Source: a virus
Strand: one strand, 5' to 3'
Length of the DNA stretch: 64,000 nt
Virus record (IMG/VR): IMGVR_UViG_3300030202_002193
Location: 1 to 64,000 of that record
Shown: in pieces, positions 24,203 through 33,284 of the stretch
Position numbering within the stretch: position 1 is the stretch's first letter
Layout: the number at the start of each line of letters is the position of its first letter
The notes under the pieces: generated by a model
Database searches by the model: none
Seen by the model: only the letters and a program-made list of their open reading frames with translations
Told to the model about the DNA's origin: nothing
Position numbers and translations under genes: made by a program

Positions 24203-25828
24203 TCACCCTTGTAATTTCCAATGAGTTTTGACAGTACATTCTTTCAAATCTCTAGGCTTTACCTTTGCTTCAACAGTAATTGGCCCTTTATCTTCCGGTA
24301 TTGTAAAGGTTGCACTTTCTAGGAAATAGTTCTTGAAGGAGATATTAATTTCTTCTCCATTAGGCTTGTCGAATTGCAAATCAATTAGTCCATCAGTGGC
24401 AAAGTTAGTTCCATTTGTAACTGCGCTAGTTCCTGTGTTTTCATTTCTATTGAATAATTCTTCAAAGAGCAAATCATCTGTAACTAAAGCAGTAAAAGAC
24501 AATTCGTACATTCTATTGGATGGAATAGCATCTTGAATAGAAGTATTCCCAACCCCAATGAATCTCTTTTCCTGTAGGTTATTATTAATCGTTAGAGTAA
24601 GATTTGTAATCTTTAAGAACTGCTGGCCGAATGCACTGAAACTTCCTCTAGAGAAAAAGAATGGTTCTAAAAACTCGTCAGATTCATAATTAAATAACAA
24701 AGTATTATCCAAACCTGCACCGCCCCTAGACTCATAATTCTCATTTTGCTTTAGTTTATGAACGGCCCTTGTGTTTAACTCCATAGTCATTTTAACTTCT
24801 TCATTTTCATTAGCGGTCATAGTAAAGGTATTTACTCTATTTCCTCTAGCAATTCGTACAAAATTAGTGTCTTCTAGCGTTGCATTAGTATTGGTATGAT
24901 ATGGGGTATCACCAGACAATTTGCTAATAGTCTGCTCTAAAGAAAACGAAGGAAGTTCGTCATTATTAGATTCTTTGAATTCGTAAGTAATTGCTTTAGT
25001 TATGCTTGAAGGAGTAACAGGAACATCTAGTTTTTCTATCTTCGATTGTAAATCCACATGTTTTAGAATAGGAGGAGTTAGCGCAGTACTAGAAACTCCG
25101 GTAGCCGCATAGCCGGTCTTATAGAAAATAGGTCCACCTTGTTCTGTATGGGTTTCTAAAGTTTTAGCACCCGCCCCTTGGTCGTTAGAATCAATATAAA
25201 TCTCACCAGCAGTACCCGCTAAAGGGTTGGTTATGGTGGAGTTTAACATGGTAGCGGTTAGGCTATCACATTTTCCTAAAGCATAATAAAGCCAAGCACC
25301 GTGATTCGCCATAAAGTTTAGACTACCACCACTAGCAGTTTCTATTCCCTTGTATTGGTAAGTCATGTTTCTTGAGCCGCCAAGAGCAAGGTTCATTTGC
25401 TTTACTTCAACTTCTACATTAGGAAATTCTGCACTTTCTAAAAGACCAAGCCAATTATCAGCATTTAGTCTAGCAGTAGAAGAACCAGTAGAATATCTTT
25501 GGCCAACGCAAGGTGCGCCATATGGCCTAATCACACAAAAATATCCGCTAGTAGCAGTAGCAGTATGGGCCGGAGTAATCTGTATAGAAGTAGAAGAATT
25601 TCCCGTAATAGTACAAATAGAATTAGGAGTGGTAGCCGAACTATTGTATATTTCTACAGTGCATCCTACATAAATATCTTCCACTAAAAGATAAGAATTT
25701 TGGAAATCTGCTACAGGAATTAGGTTAGTGGTACTACTAGTACTATCGTTCAATTCTATGTATAAATGCGTTTCAGGAATGAATGTTAAACTTGCGCCGC
25801 TTCCTAAAAATATATCTGTGTTTGTCAT
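24203..25828 (-). CDS. Major tail (tube) protein
   Basis: 541 residues, beta-rich and poor in Lys. It starts MTNTDIFLGSGASLTFIPE, like tail-tube proteins, and continues with Gly/Ser/Thr-rich strands; the C-terminal part (ISFKNYFLESATFTIPEDKG; ITVEAKVKPRDL) has the tube-domain pattern of strand and loop. Upstream lie the connector genes and downstream the chaperone pair and tape measure, which is the canonical order. It is longer than typical tubes (150-250), so it probably carries inserted Ig-like or decorating domains in its middle. ATG has GAGGAAG upstream. Confidence 0.7.
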   Translation of the reverse strand: MTNTDIFLGSGASLTFIPETHLYIELNDSTSSTTNLIPVADFQNSYLLVEDIYVGCTVEIYNSSATTPNSICTITGNSSTSIQITPAHTATATSGYFCVIRPYGAPCVGQRYSTGSSTARLNADNWLGLLESAEFPNVEVEVKQMNLALGGSRNMTYQYKGIETASGGSLNFMANHGAWLYYALGKCDSLTATMLNSTITNPLAGTAGEIYIDSNDQGAGAKTLETHTEQGGPIFYKTGYAATGVSSTALTPPILKHVDLQSKIEKLDVPVTPSSITKAITYEFKESNNDELPSFSLEQTISKLSGDTPYHTNTNATLEDTNFVRIARGNRVNTFTMTANENEEVKMTMELNTRAVHKLKQNENYESRGGAGLDNTLLFNYESDEFLEPFFFSRGSFSAFGQQFLKITNLTLTINNNLQEKRFIGVGNTSIQDAIPSNRMYELSFTALVTDDLLFEELFNRNENTGTSAVTNGTNFATDGLIDLQFDKPNGEEINISFKNYFLESATFTIPEDKGPITVEAKVKPRDLKECTVKTHWKLQG

Positions 25829-25853
25829 GTTCTTCCTCTCCCTTACTTACTTA

Positions 25854-26366
25854 CTATGGGACCGAGAGTGCGAATCTTTTTACTTCTATGCTAATTTTAT
25901 ATCCGAAAATTCTTTTCTTCCTGTCATTTGATTCGCTTCTAGCCCCAACAAAAATCTGATTAAATCTAGAACCGTCGCTCGCAGTATATCCGGTTCGCTT
26001 CCCCTCAAGCACATGACGAGTAATCAAGTATAAAGCCCTTAGCCTATCTTTGCCAAAGTCAGCGTCCGTTCCGGCTCTTTCATCTTGAACATGTCGAATG
26101 TGAATTGTAAACGAATAACTTTCGTTGCGTACATCATAATGTACTGTCGGATAATCTACAGTTTGACTATCTTCAAAAATGACAATTAAATCTTTTAATG
26201 ATAAATCGTATCGACTTCCACGGTTTGCTTCCATACTTCGAATGTCAATTATATTTGGCTTACCAATATGGTCACTAGAAATTGTACCTGCGCTTTGTAA
26301 AGTAGTAGCGGAACTAGACCAATTATTATCTAAGAGGTCAATTAATAGACTAACTTCATCCATCAT
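25854..26366 (-). CDS. Putative tail terminator/completion protein
   Basis: 170 residues, alpha/beta: helix MMDEVSLLIDLLDNNW, then strands DLIVIFEDSQ, ESYSFTIHIRHVQDE, and FGYKISIEVKRFALSV, with an RALYLITRHVLEG helix. This matches the layout of tail-completion (gpU-like) proteins that end the tube and it sits immediately upstream of the tail-tube gene. ATG overlaps the preceding stop. No diagnostic residues; positional call. Confidence 0.55.
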   Translation of the reverse strand: MMDEVSLLIDLLDNNWSSSATTLQSAGTISSDHIGKPNIIDIRSMEANRGSRYDLSLKDLIVIFEDSQTVDYPTVHYDVRNESYSFTIHIRHVQDERAGTDADFGKDRLRALYLITRHVLEGKRTGYTASDGSRFNQIFVGARSESNDRKKRIFGYKISIEVKRFALSVP

Positions 26367-26572
26367 TCCATCCCCTTGAGTGCTTCTTCTAGCCTATCTT
26401 TCATTACTCTTTCCATATATTCAGCAATCTTGGCTTCTGCATTTGCAATCATTTCACCTTCAGAAAATGTAAAATCTACTCTTAGCAATTTAGATATTTC
26501 TAACATTTGTAGATTTCTTTCTTTTTCTATTTCTAGATATTTCTGAAATTGTTGAGAAAGATTGCCAAACAT
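26363..26572 (-). CDS. 69-residue coiled-coil protein
   Basis: Entirely helical and charged (FQKYLEIEKERNLQMLEISK; AEAKIAEYMERVMKDRLEEA), probably a short coiled coil. It lies between connector genes and its stop overlaps the terminator-protein start. Function unknown; perhaps a head-tail joining factor. Confidence 0.5.
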   Translation of the reverse strand: MFGNLSQQFQKYLEIEKERNLQMLEISKLLRVDFTFSEGEMIANAEAKIAEYMERVMKDRLEEALKGME

Positions 26573-26579
26573 ATTATCA

Positions 26580-26852
26580 CTACTTAAATTCTACCCAAAT
26601 AGTGTCTTGGCTAGTCTGTTGTATTTTATATTCTGGATGATTATTAATTTCATTAATAAAATCTTGAGGAGTAATTCCATGCGGATGTGCAGAAACCACA
26701 TTTGGTCTCCTATCTTTATTCTCGTCAAATCTAACCATGACGGCATTAGGTCGGCTTTGTTGTAGAACATATTTAACCAATTTAATAAAACTTCTAGGGC
26801 GCATCGGCCCCGCTTGCGGTAGTTCGTTTTTAATTATTTTTTTCCAATCCAT
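26580..26852 (-). CDS. Small connector-region protein with N-terminal W-ILK tag
   Basis: 90 residues starting MDWKKIIKNELP, a variant of the repeated N-terminal tag. The body (RSFIKLVKYVLQQS; DFINEINNHPEYKIQQ; DTIWVEFK) is alpha/beta and basic. ATG 26852 is supported by the tag and by GAGTGATT upstream; a GTG three codons upstream is the alternative. It lies among the head-tail connector genes. Unknown function. Confidence 0.6.
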   Translation of the reverse strand: MDWKKIIKNELPQAGPMRPRSFIKLVKYVLQQSRPNAVMVRFDENKDRRPNVVSAHPHGITPQDFINEINNHPEYKIQQTSQDTIWVEFK

Positions 26853-26857
26853 ATTAA

Positions 26858-27979
26858 TCACTCAATAATATACACAATATCCTTCTTACCATCTAGTATT
26901 TCCATAGCCTCTTTCTTCAAGATGTCATACTTTTCCTTAGTGGTAATGTTAGCCCCTGTTTCAGCAATAAGAATAGTTTGGTCATCATGTCGTAATATTT
27001 CTGCGGCGGCTAATTTTGTAGCGGCTTCGTGTATTGCAGAAGGAACTCTAGAATCTCCAGCAATGTATGAAACAATTACGGAGTTTTCTGTATGATAAGG
27101 ATAGTCTTTCAAGAAGAATAGCCTTCCTTCATTTCCAATTTTCCAAAAACTTCCTATTCTTTTCATGTCTTGCTTATCTGTAAATTGGTCAATAGTAATG
27201 GAATCGGCAACGCTTCCGGAAGTAACAGTAGCCGCTATAACACAATCAGAACCATCCTCTCCTTCTAAAAGAGATGAGATGTTAATTTTAGTTCCATCAT
27301 CGGGGTCGCTACTTGCATAAAAGAAATCTGAAACATTAAAGTTAGTAGCACCATCTTCAGTCAATTCCTTTCTGTTATCTGCCCCAGTAAAAGAAGCAGT
27401 TTTAGCAGGGTATTGTTCGTTAATTAGGGAAACTATTTCTCTAACAGTAGTCTTAGTTCCAAATTTTTTATTAAAATTAGAATCAGACAAAGAAGAACCT
27501 ACATTATTGCTGGCAGTTAAAGTAAATGTAGTAGACCCATCAGGTAATGTTAAGGTTATCGTGTCTAATTTAGCGTAGTCTAAAATCTGAATGCTTCCCG
27601 ATGCCGATGCTAATTCCTTATATCCGCTACCCTGCCAAACCTGTAAACTTACAATTTTTCTAACTTTCATATGTTGTAACTGAACGAACCCTACATATCC
27701 GCCATAGTAAGAATCCGCAGGGTTTCTACTAAAATTAAAATTATGGACTTCATGCTCATGTCTAATAGGACGATAAGAACGCTTAACCTTATCATCAATC
27801 ATTCCCTCTACCCGTTTAATTATAGAACCTACTTGTGTTTGCGTAGGATTAGTACCAGCACCAAAGGCCGGTATCTGTAGTAAGTCTGAAATCGCCCCCT
27901 TATCTGTATAAAATCCTTGTCCTATCGAATAGTCTGCGTTAATTGTAGTATAGTCGCTAGGGGAAAATACGGTTGGCAT
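26858..27979 (-). CDS. Putative head-tail connector (adaptor) protein
   Basis: 373 residues. The N-terminal helical segment (TQVGSIIKRVEGMIDDKVKR) and the C-terminal helical bundle (AIHEAATKLAAAEILRHDDQ, then ILKKEAMEIL) bracket a beta-rich middle with an inserted immunoglobulin-like stretch (LTLPDGSTTFTLTASNNVGS). The helical ends are like HK97 gp6-type adaptors, which bind under the portal. It is positioned between capsid and tail genes. ATG 27979 chosen because of GGTG upstream. Not certain: the long insert is unusual. Confidence 0.5.
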   Translation of the reverse strand: MPTVFSPSDYTTINADYSIGQGFYTDKGAISDLLQIPAFGAGTNPTQTQVGSIIKRVEGMIDDKVKRSYRPIRHEHEVHNFNFSRNPADSYYGGYVGFVQLQHMKVRKIVSLQVWQGSGYKELASASGSIQILDYAKLDTITLTLPDGSTTFTLTASNNVGSSLSDSNFNKKFGTKTTVREIVSLINEQYPAKTASFTGADNRKELTEDGATNFNVSDFFYASSDPDDGTKINISSLLEGEDGSDCVIAATVTSGSVADSITIDQFTDKQDMKRIGSFWKIGNEGRLFFLKDYPYHTENSVIVSYIAGDSRVPSAIHEAATKLAAAEILRHDDQTILIAETGANITTKEKYDILKKEAMEILDGKKDIVYIIE

Positions 27980-27980
27980 A

Positions 27981-29489
27981 TCAAGCACCTTCTTCTATTT
28001 CGTCTTTTACTGAATCGAACCTATCCAGTATTTCTTCTATATGGTCGGAAAGCCTTTCGTTAAAACGATATTCCCTATTCAAACTCTCCCTACTCTCCTT
28101 TAATTTAGTATATCTTTCTTCGATGTCTTTAGATATACTTTGTATTACTTCCATACTAATCCCTTCTGATTCTTCTGACGATAATTTATCTTCTAATTCG
28201 GATAGGGCTTCTTTTTGCTTTTGCTCATATTCCTTTTCAGTTTCGATTTCAGTTTGGGCTTCGTTCATTATCTTATTATATTCTTTAATGGCATCGGATA
28301 AGATTTTAGATTCACTATCACTTAATCCCCTGTCTGAAATTGCTTCCGAAGTTATTTCTGATTTTCCTTTGCCTTTAGTCCTTTGATAAGTAGGTTTAGA
28401 AAACGGGCTAATATCAAAAGTCCCTATTCTTACAGATTTAATCTTTACTTCATATTTGAAAGATTTAGTTTCTTCAAGGGGGTCAATTTTTTTAACCATT
28501 CCAGTAATATAGACTTCGTAAGTTTCATCCATAAGAGGGTCTGCCTTATTCATTTCTGCTAAATATTTTATTAATTCATCAGATACTCTACCTACAATAG
28601 AATCCATTTCTGATTCTATTATTTCTTTAATATCGTCTAATTTATCCTTTTTATTATCTTCAGTTATTTTACCAGTAGTTAATATTTGTTTAACTTTAGA
28701 TAGATTTAATTCATGCGTACCTCTTAATTTTGACAAAGATACTGATTCAGTACTCTTTAATATCCTTTTACCTGTACTTCTATAATTTACATTGGGGTAG
28801 ATTCTTTTTAGAAACTTTGTTCTTTCTTCAGTATTATTATATTCTGAAAAGTACAGTACGGATTTATCTTTACCGGTAGAGGTTATTTCTATAGTTGGCA
28901 AACCAGAAGTCTCTCCTATATTTATTTCAAAATATGGTTCAAAGTCAGGTTTTTTCATAAACATGCTAGGCAAGGAAGGCACATCTGCCCCAAAATCTCT
29001 AGTTTGAGGAATGTTTCTAAGTGAAGAAATATATTCCTGTGCCTGTTCGGTGTCTGCATAGTCTTCGCCTAGATTATAAGGACCAGTAAACTGTTCCGGT
29101 TCTTCTTCCGTAACCTTTCCAAATAAACTATATCCTATAATTTTTAATAAGTTATCAGATTCTCTCATATCCTCTAAAGTAAAATCTTTAACCTCATCAA
29201 ACACCCTACTTCTTCTTAGAGACCTATACATAATTGGTTCGGGCTTTCCTCTTTTAGCCAAATCTAAAATCTTCTCTTTTTCTATTCCTTCTAGAATCTT
29301 TAGGCCTTCTTCTACAAAAGCATCATTATCAAATTGTATAGAAGTATTGATGGCAGATTTTTCTGCAATGCCGGTTATTTCCCCATCTTTGAATCCAGTT
29401 CTTCCAACTATAGTATCTTTGATTTTTTCAGTAAAATCTGTTGGCCAATTTCTAATAGAGCCATCGGAATCAATTACTTTAGTCGGCAT
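27981..29489 (-). CDS. Uncharacterised 502-residue late protein
   Basis: Acidic/basic mixed protein, mainly helical with a long Glu/Lys-rich coiled-coil C-terminus (KEYNKIMNEAQTEIETEKEY; EERYTKLKESRESLNREYRF). The middle has an alpha/beta region (TEERTKFLKRIYPNVNYRST; EVYITGMVKKIDPLEETKSF). The segment DRPxxRxx seen in minor head proteins is absent, and no enzyme motif was found. It lies between a glutamine-rich protein and the connector; a minor head or internal role is a guess. Confidence 0.5.
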   Translation of the reverse strand: MPTKVIDSDGSIRNWPTDFTEKIKDTIVGRTGFKDGEITGIAEKSAINTSIQFDNDAFVEEGLKILEGIEKEKILDLAKRGKPEPIMYRSLRRSRVFDEVKDFTLEDMRESDNLLKIIGYSLFGKVTEEEPEQFTGPYNLGEDYADTEQAQEYISSLRNIPQTRDFGADVPSLPSMFMKKPDFEPYFEINIGETSGLPTIEITSTGKDKSVLYFSEYNNTEERTKFLKRIYPNVNYRSTGKRILKSTESVSLSKLRGTHELNLSKVKQILTTGKITEDNKKDKLDDIKEIIESEMDSIVGRVSDELIKYLAEMNKADPLMDETYEVYITGMVKKIDPLEETKSFKYEVKIKSVRIGTFDISPFSKPTYQRTKGKGKSEITSEAISDRGLSDSESKILSDAIKEYNKIMNEAQTEIETEKEYEQKQKEALSELEDKLSSEESEGISMEVIQSISKDIEERYTKLKESRESLNREYRFNERLSDHIEEILDRFDSVKDEIEEGA

Positions 29490-29499
29490 TTAATTCAAC

Positions 29500-30153
29500 T
29501 CACATTAGCCACTTAGCCCAAGCCGCACCTTTCTGAATTGCGCCACCTAATCCTAATCCGGACTTTGGTGGTTCGTAACTCATCTGACCATTAGCATCTA
29601 ACCAATATGGCCGACCATACATATCTTGCCCATTAGGAGGAATCGGATAGCCCGAACCATTGTTCATAGCACCTTGCATTTGTTGGTATTGTTGAGTTTG
29701 TCCCGTTACTCCAGCAAGAGCCATACCTGCTGAAACCTGTTGTTGCCCACCGCCAAATCCTTGAGATTCTAAGAATTGAGACTTAGCCATCTTTCTCTGA
29801 TTAATTACTTCGGCATCAATAGCAGAATTCAATAGATTCATTATATCTAATTCTATGTTAGCGGCAGTAATTCCCTCAAATTCCCTTAAAGAATCAGGAT
29901 GGATTCTAATACTTTTAGTGGTATCGTCTTGAATAAACTGCAATTTAGTCAGCATTCTACTAACTACTCTTTCGGTAACATCTTCCATAAGTGTTTCTAA
30001 ACACTTCAAAAACTTATCTCCGTGGTATTGGAAAAACTCTTCCACATGGTTATCCTGTAAAGAAAGTAAATTATTTACATTCTTGAATTGTTGGTCGCTC
30101 TGTGCTTGTACTGCTCCTAATACTGCGCCGTTACTTGTTCCTAATATCCCCAT
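29500..30153 (-). CDS. Late protein with Gln/Gly-rich tail
   Basis: 217 residues. Helical N-terminal 120 residues (KNVNNLLSLQDNHVEEFFQY; LETLMEDVTERVVSRMLTKL), then a disordered Gln/Gly/Met-rich stretch (FGGGQQQVSAGMALAGVTGQ) and a Pro/Tyr-rich segment (MYGRPYWLDANGQMSYEPPK). Composition suits a flexible structural protein. No family recognised. ATG with GAGAGGAT upstream. Confidence 0.5.
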   Translation of the reverse strand: MGILGTSNGAVLGAVQAQSDQQFKNVNNLLSLQDNHVEEFFQYHGDKFLKCLETLMEDVTERVVSRMLTKLQFIQDDTTKSIRIHPDSLREFEGITAANIELDIMNLLNSAIDAEVINQRKMAKSQFLESQGFGGGQQQVSAGMALAGVTGQTQQYQQMQGAMNNGSGYPIPPNGQDMYGRPYWLDANGQMSYEPPKSGLGLGGAIQKGAAWAKWLM

Positions 30154-30154
30154 A

Positions 30155-30796
30155 TTAATCCTCTCCTTCTGCTTGTACCCCTTGTTTAATCATTAGATGG
30201 TTTAGTCTGTTAGTCAATATATTAATTTCCCCAACGATAGTAATTGCTTCTTCAGTAGGCGTACTATTATCTCCTAATGTGGGAGGTTTAATAAGCCATC
30301 CGGCGGAAACTAAACTAGACACATCTTCTTTACTTAATGTATTTAATGGGCCTCTCCTATTCATTTTTGGAATTTTTGGAATAAATGCTTTGAATTCTAA
30401 ACCATGTTGTTCTGCCAAAATCTGTTGTTGCAACATTTCCATTTGTCTATGTATTCCGGAATGTTTGGGACAGTATGTTCCTCGCATTGGCCTACCTTTG
30501 GTTACATGAGATAAAGGAATTGGTGGCCGCATATAGTCTCCGCTATCCCATGTATGGTGCATTCCGCAAACCACGCAACGGTCCTTTAGATTAAACTTGT
30601 AACTATATTTAATTTTCAAAAAGGATTTCTTTTCCGGTACTAAAACCTTAACCAATTCTTTCAATTGTTTCTTTGGTTTTATGTTGATGCACTTATATTC
30701 TTCTATCGGCCCACTTGCTCTTGCTCTTTGCAACGGTGGCAAAAATGCCGACGGTGCAGTTGTATTCATTTGTCCTATTATATTTTGTTGAAACAT
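30155..30796 (-). CDS. Zinc-binding late protein
   Basis: 213 residues with a CxxC-H...C..H metal site (CVVCGMHHTWDSGDY; GTYCPKHSGIHRQME) in the middle, a basic stretch KIKYSYKFNLKDR before it and a helical C-terminus (EAITIVGEINILTNRLNHLM). Function unknown; probably a small virion or assembly factor that coordinates zinc. Cysteine/histidine spacing does not match a named finger. Confidence 0.5.
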   Translation of the reverse strand: MFQQNIIGQMNTTAPSAFLPPLQRARASGPIEEYKCINIKPKKQLKELVKVLVPEKKSFLKIKYSYKFNLKDRCVVCGMHHTWDSGDYMRPPIPLSHVTKGRPMRGTYCPKHSGIHRQMEMLQQQILAEQHGLEFKAFIPKIPKMNRRGPLNTLSKEDVSSLVSAGWLIKPPTLGDNSTPTEEAITIVGEINILTNRLNHLMIKQGVQAEGED

Positions 30797-30811
30797 TTTT
30801 CATTCCTCAGT

Positions 30812-31216
30812 TTACATATAGTCCGGTATATCCCAAGACCCATAAGAAGTATTCTTATCCCACATCTGTAGCATTTCTCCACTTTGGGCATCATCGGGAA
30901 CAAAATTATATCCTTGATTATCTAAAGCATATGCGATTAAATGATAGAGATTTTCGCCATATCCTCTTCTCATAAATCTAGAGTCTGTTCTAACATCTTT
31001 TGCTTGAAAGGTATCGTCATCTATCTTTTCTGCATAAGCCCTTGTTATTTGCCTACCTTCTTTATCAATAATATTAGCATCCAAAGATTCATCGTGAATA
31101 GAAACTGACATTTTTAATTTTTCATCACTTTTGTTGTCTAGAAACATGGCAGTTGTTTCATCTCCCCTAATAACTATATTAGAAATGCGGTTTTGTTTTA
31201 ATATTTTTTGCCACAT
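30812..31216 (-). CDS. Tagged late protein (MWQKILKQ), acetyltransferase-like end
   Basis: 134 residues from ATG 31216 (the TTG three codons upstream is less likely). N-terminal tag MWQKILKQN, then beta-rich segments (TTAMFLDNKSDEKLKMSVSI). The C-terminal part DSRFMRRGYGENLYHLIAYA followed by LDNQGYNFVPDD resembles the RxxGxG/A acetyl-CoA loop and helix of small GNAT N-acetyltransferases, tentatively. The leader up to the start, GGATTATTGATTACTATGTG, is shared with the gene starting at 31973. First of three tagged genes in tandem. Confidence 0.6.
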   Translation of the reverse strand: MWQKILKQNRISNIVIRGDETTAMFLDNKSDEKLKMSVSIHDESLDANIIDKEGRQITRAYAEKIDDDTFQAKDVRTDSRFMRRGYGENLYHLIAYALDNQGYNFVPDDAQSGEMLQMWDKNTSYGSWDIPDYM

Positions 31217-31234
31217 AGTAATCAATAATCCTCT

Positions 31235-31603
31235 TTAATATCTTTCATCTAGTTCAAACTTACCTTCTAATTTGTTTCGGGTTCCCTCGGCAGTATTGGA
31301 TTGTCTAGTATCGGGAACATAGTTTTTGGAAGGAGATTCTTCTTCTTTTAGTTTAATAACATAATACATGGTTGGGGAAGCAAGACTTTGAAATACTCCA
31401 TCTTCCATTTTAACTACCTTTCCCTCTTTAGCACTACCAACAACAGTATAATTTATTTCTTTGGCCATTTTTTTTATCCAAGCAAAAGCATCATCCCTGT
31501 CTGTAAAGTCCTTTGTTTCAGGTTCATAGTCTCCATCACTGTCTTGTAATTTGAGATATAACACTATTTCGTTATCCTTTTGTTTTAATATTTTTTGCCA
31601 CAT
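31235..31603 (-). CDS. Tagged late protein (MWQKILKQK)
   Basis: 122 residues. Tag MWQKILKQK, nearly identical to the neighbour's, then unrelated sequence: a beta-alpha body (IVLYLKLQDSDGDYEPETKD; DDAFAWIKKMAKEINYTVVG; MYYVIKLKEEE) and a polar tail with several Asn/Arg/Glu. No family recognised. Middle member of the tandem triplet; AGAGGAATTAAA precedes the ATG. Confidence 0.6.
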   Translation of the reverse strand: MWQKILKQKDNEIVLYLKLQDSDGDYEPETKDFTDRDDAFAWIKKMAKEINYTVVGSAKEGKVVKMEDGVFQSLASPTMYYVIKLKEEESPSKNYVPDTRQSNTAEGTRNKLEGKFELDERY

Positions 31604-31613
31604 TTTAATTCCT

Positions 31614-31973
31614 CTAATTTTCTTCTATTATTGAATATCTATCCTCTTGTTCTTTTCGCATATATGTAATTGTCTTTACATGAATATTTCTGCTATATCT
31701 TTTAATTACTAAATATGCGTTTTTCTTTTTCTGCCTAACTAATTTTACAATGATTGTAGTTTTTTTCGGTAGTTGTCCTCGATTAAGTTTTCTTTCTATA
31801 GCGTTTTTGATTCTTTTCATTTTAATATCGGGGAATCTTAATTGTAAATTGTCACTAAAATGTTTGGTTAAAAAAATCTTTACTTTCTCTCCATTATTTA
31901 ATTTTAAAAAATATTGTTCGGCAGTTTCTTTGATACTGTCGTATGGGTTTACCTTTAGAATCATTTTCCACAT
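31614..31973 (-). CDS. Tagged late protein (MWKMILKVN), basic
   Basis: 119 residues from ATG 31973. Tag MWKMILKVN, then a body with FSDNLQLRFPDIKMKRIKNA and many Lys/Arg; the pattern of helix plus strands (TIIVKLVRQKKKNAYLVIKR) is like the small phage MuF- or endonuclease-type basic proteins but no catalytic motif is visible. It shares the leader of the gene at 31216. First transcribed after the GTPase gene. Confidence 0.6.
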   Translation of the reverse strand: MWKMILKVNPYDSIKETAEQYFLKLNNGEKVKIFLTKHFSDNLQLRFPDIKMKRIKNAIERKLNRGQLPKKTTIIVKLVRQKKKNAYLVIKRYSRNIHVKTITYMRKEQEDRYSIIEEN

Positions 31974-31978
31974 AGTAA

Positions 31979-32641
31979 TCAATAATCCTTCAGCATCGTC
32001 ATTACTCCACGATACACCATTTCCGGTTGAGATTTAGCCGACACAATATATTTGAATGTTGGGATGCCCTTATCATTAAGCCGTTGCATCCCATATTTGA
32101 AAGGTCCGAATATAGGATGGTCTTGTATGTCTCCGTCATATTTGTGTTTTTCTCCCCAAATATCGTATTTATTAGCCCATATAGCAACTGCTATAGGGTA
32201 GTCTTGTTCTTTTTTCTTTTTTCTATTGGGCCAAGTATTAGCACAAATGGCATCTACTAAAAATTTCCAAGCGAGTTGGTGGTCTAGATTAGCCCCGCTA
32301 TCTAAATGTCTATGGTCAATCATAAAAATAATGTAATTCACCTTTCTTTTCTTCATATCAGAAATCCATTCTTTCCAATAGAATGATTCTCCCCCGACAT
32401 CTGCTGATTTTAGAGTATGGATTTCTCCTTCAATTTTTATTGTTTTTCTAGTTCCTTTATGAAGGCCGACTGTTCTTTTTTTAATTTCAGGAACTTCTCC
32501 TCTAGTTCTAAGTTGATGATTAAGAGTTGTCTTTCCTACCATAGTTGCCCCATAAATTCCAAATTGTATGGCGTGTATTCTTTTGTAAAATGCTATCGCC
32601 GCTTCTGTTATTACAATAGCGAAACCTGCTAGTACTGACAC
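31979..32641 (-). CDS. Membrane-anchored Ras/Arf-type small GTPase
   Basis: 220 residues (GTG 32641, with GGTGA at suitable spacing; TTG 32647 is the alternative). The first about 20 residues are hydrophobic (VLAGFAIVITEAAIAFY), predicting an N-terminal membrane anchor. All five GTPase motifs follow: G1 GATMVGKT (about residue 31), G2 Thr in KRTVGLHKG, G3 DVGGES, G4 ANKYD and G5 VSAKS. The G3 form with GG and no Gln is Arf/Gtr-like rather than Ras-like. It probably switches on a membrane surface. Genes for two small membrane proteins lie directly upstream. Why a tailed virus carries it in its virion operon is unclear. Confidence 0.85.
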   Translation of the reverse strand: MSVLAGFAIVITEAAIAFYKRIHAIQFGIYGATMVGKTTLNHQLRTRGEVPEIKKRTVGLHKGTRKTIKIEGEIHTLKSADVGGESFYWKEWISDMKKRKVNYIIFMIDHRHLDSGANLDHQLAWKFLVDAICANTWPNRKKKKEQDYPIAVAIWANKYDIWGEKHKYDGDIQDHPIFGPFKYGMQRLNDKGIPTFKYIVSAKSQPEMVYRGVMTMLKDY

Positions 32642-32643
32642 AT

Positions 32644-32865
32644 TCAATCACCAAAGGTATGTGACCATGCAGATTGTAGGCCGTCTAAGCACCATCCTAA
32701 GATATTGATATCAAATACTCCTAATATATTTCCAATTAGAAATGACGCTAACGCCGCACAACTTCCCCAAAAATAAGCCCTAAATCTTAGAAACCAAATA
32801 TCAGCAGAATGCGCTCTTTGCAAATCATATGCCATTGCGCCTTCATCAAAGCCAGTAAAAACCAT
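32644..32865 (-). CDS. Small membrane protein next to the GTPase
   Basis: 73 residues with one clear hydrophobic region (YFWGSCAALASFLIGNILGV) and an amphipathic end. GGTG-type site upstream; its stop overlaps the GTPase start region, so the two are translationally coupled. Function unknown; a membrane partner of the GTPase is plausible. Confidence 0.55.
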   Translation of the reverse strand: MVFTGFDEGAMAYDLQRAHSADIWFLRFRAYFWGSCAALASFLIGNILGVFDINILGWCLDGLQSAWSHTFGD

Positions 32866-32876
32866 GAGGCTTCACC

Positions 32877-33275
32877 TCATCTTTCAATGGCGGCCAAAAA
32901 CTCATTGCCTACGCCTTCGGTTTCTAAAGAGGAAACTAATTGAGTAGGTGGAACATTAAAGGTATTACTATGAGTCTTTAGGGTCTCTCGTATTTTTCCC
33001 TTCTGTTCTTCTTCCTTTCTTTTCTGCGCCCAAAAATGATTCACTCTTCTATCTAGCAAATACATTTCAATTTTTTCATTAAGGGCTAAATCAAATACTG
33101 CTTTTAGAATCATGATGGCCCCTACTGTAATTAGCCCAAATAAAGTTGCGTGGGCTAAAGTCGTGTAAGGGAATTCTGTTCCATAATTAGCATAAAAGAA
33201 AACATTTGCTCCGCTAACCGTCCCTACGAATAGGATAGTCATAACTAGGCGTGTATCGTGTTGTAGTGCTGGCAT
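32877..33275 (-). CDS. Membrane protein with two to three spans
   Basis: 132 residues. Hydrophobic segments at about 8-28 (LVMTILFVGTVSGANVFFYA) and 38-60 (TTLAHATLFGLITVGAIMIL), then a charged coil (RKEEEQKGKIRETLKTHSN). Located upstream of the small membrane protein and GTPase with short gaps, suggesting a three-gene membrane module. No family recognised. Confidence 0.6.
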   Translation of the reverse strand: MPALQHDTRLVMTILFVGTVSGANVFFYANYGTEFPYTTLAHATLFGLITVGAIMILKAVFDLALNEKIEMYLLDRRVNHFWAQKRKEEEQKGKIRETLKTHSNTFNVPPTQLVSSLETEGVGNEFLAAIER

Positions 33276-33284
33276 AAAAAAACC

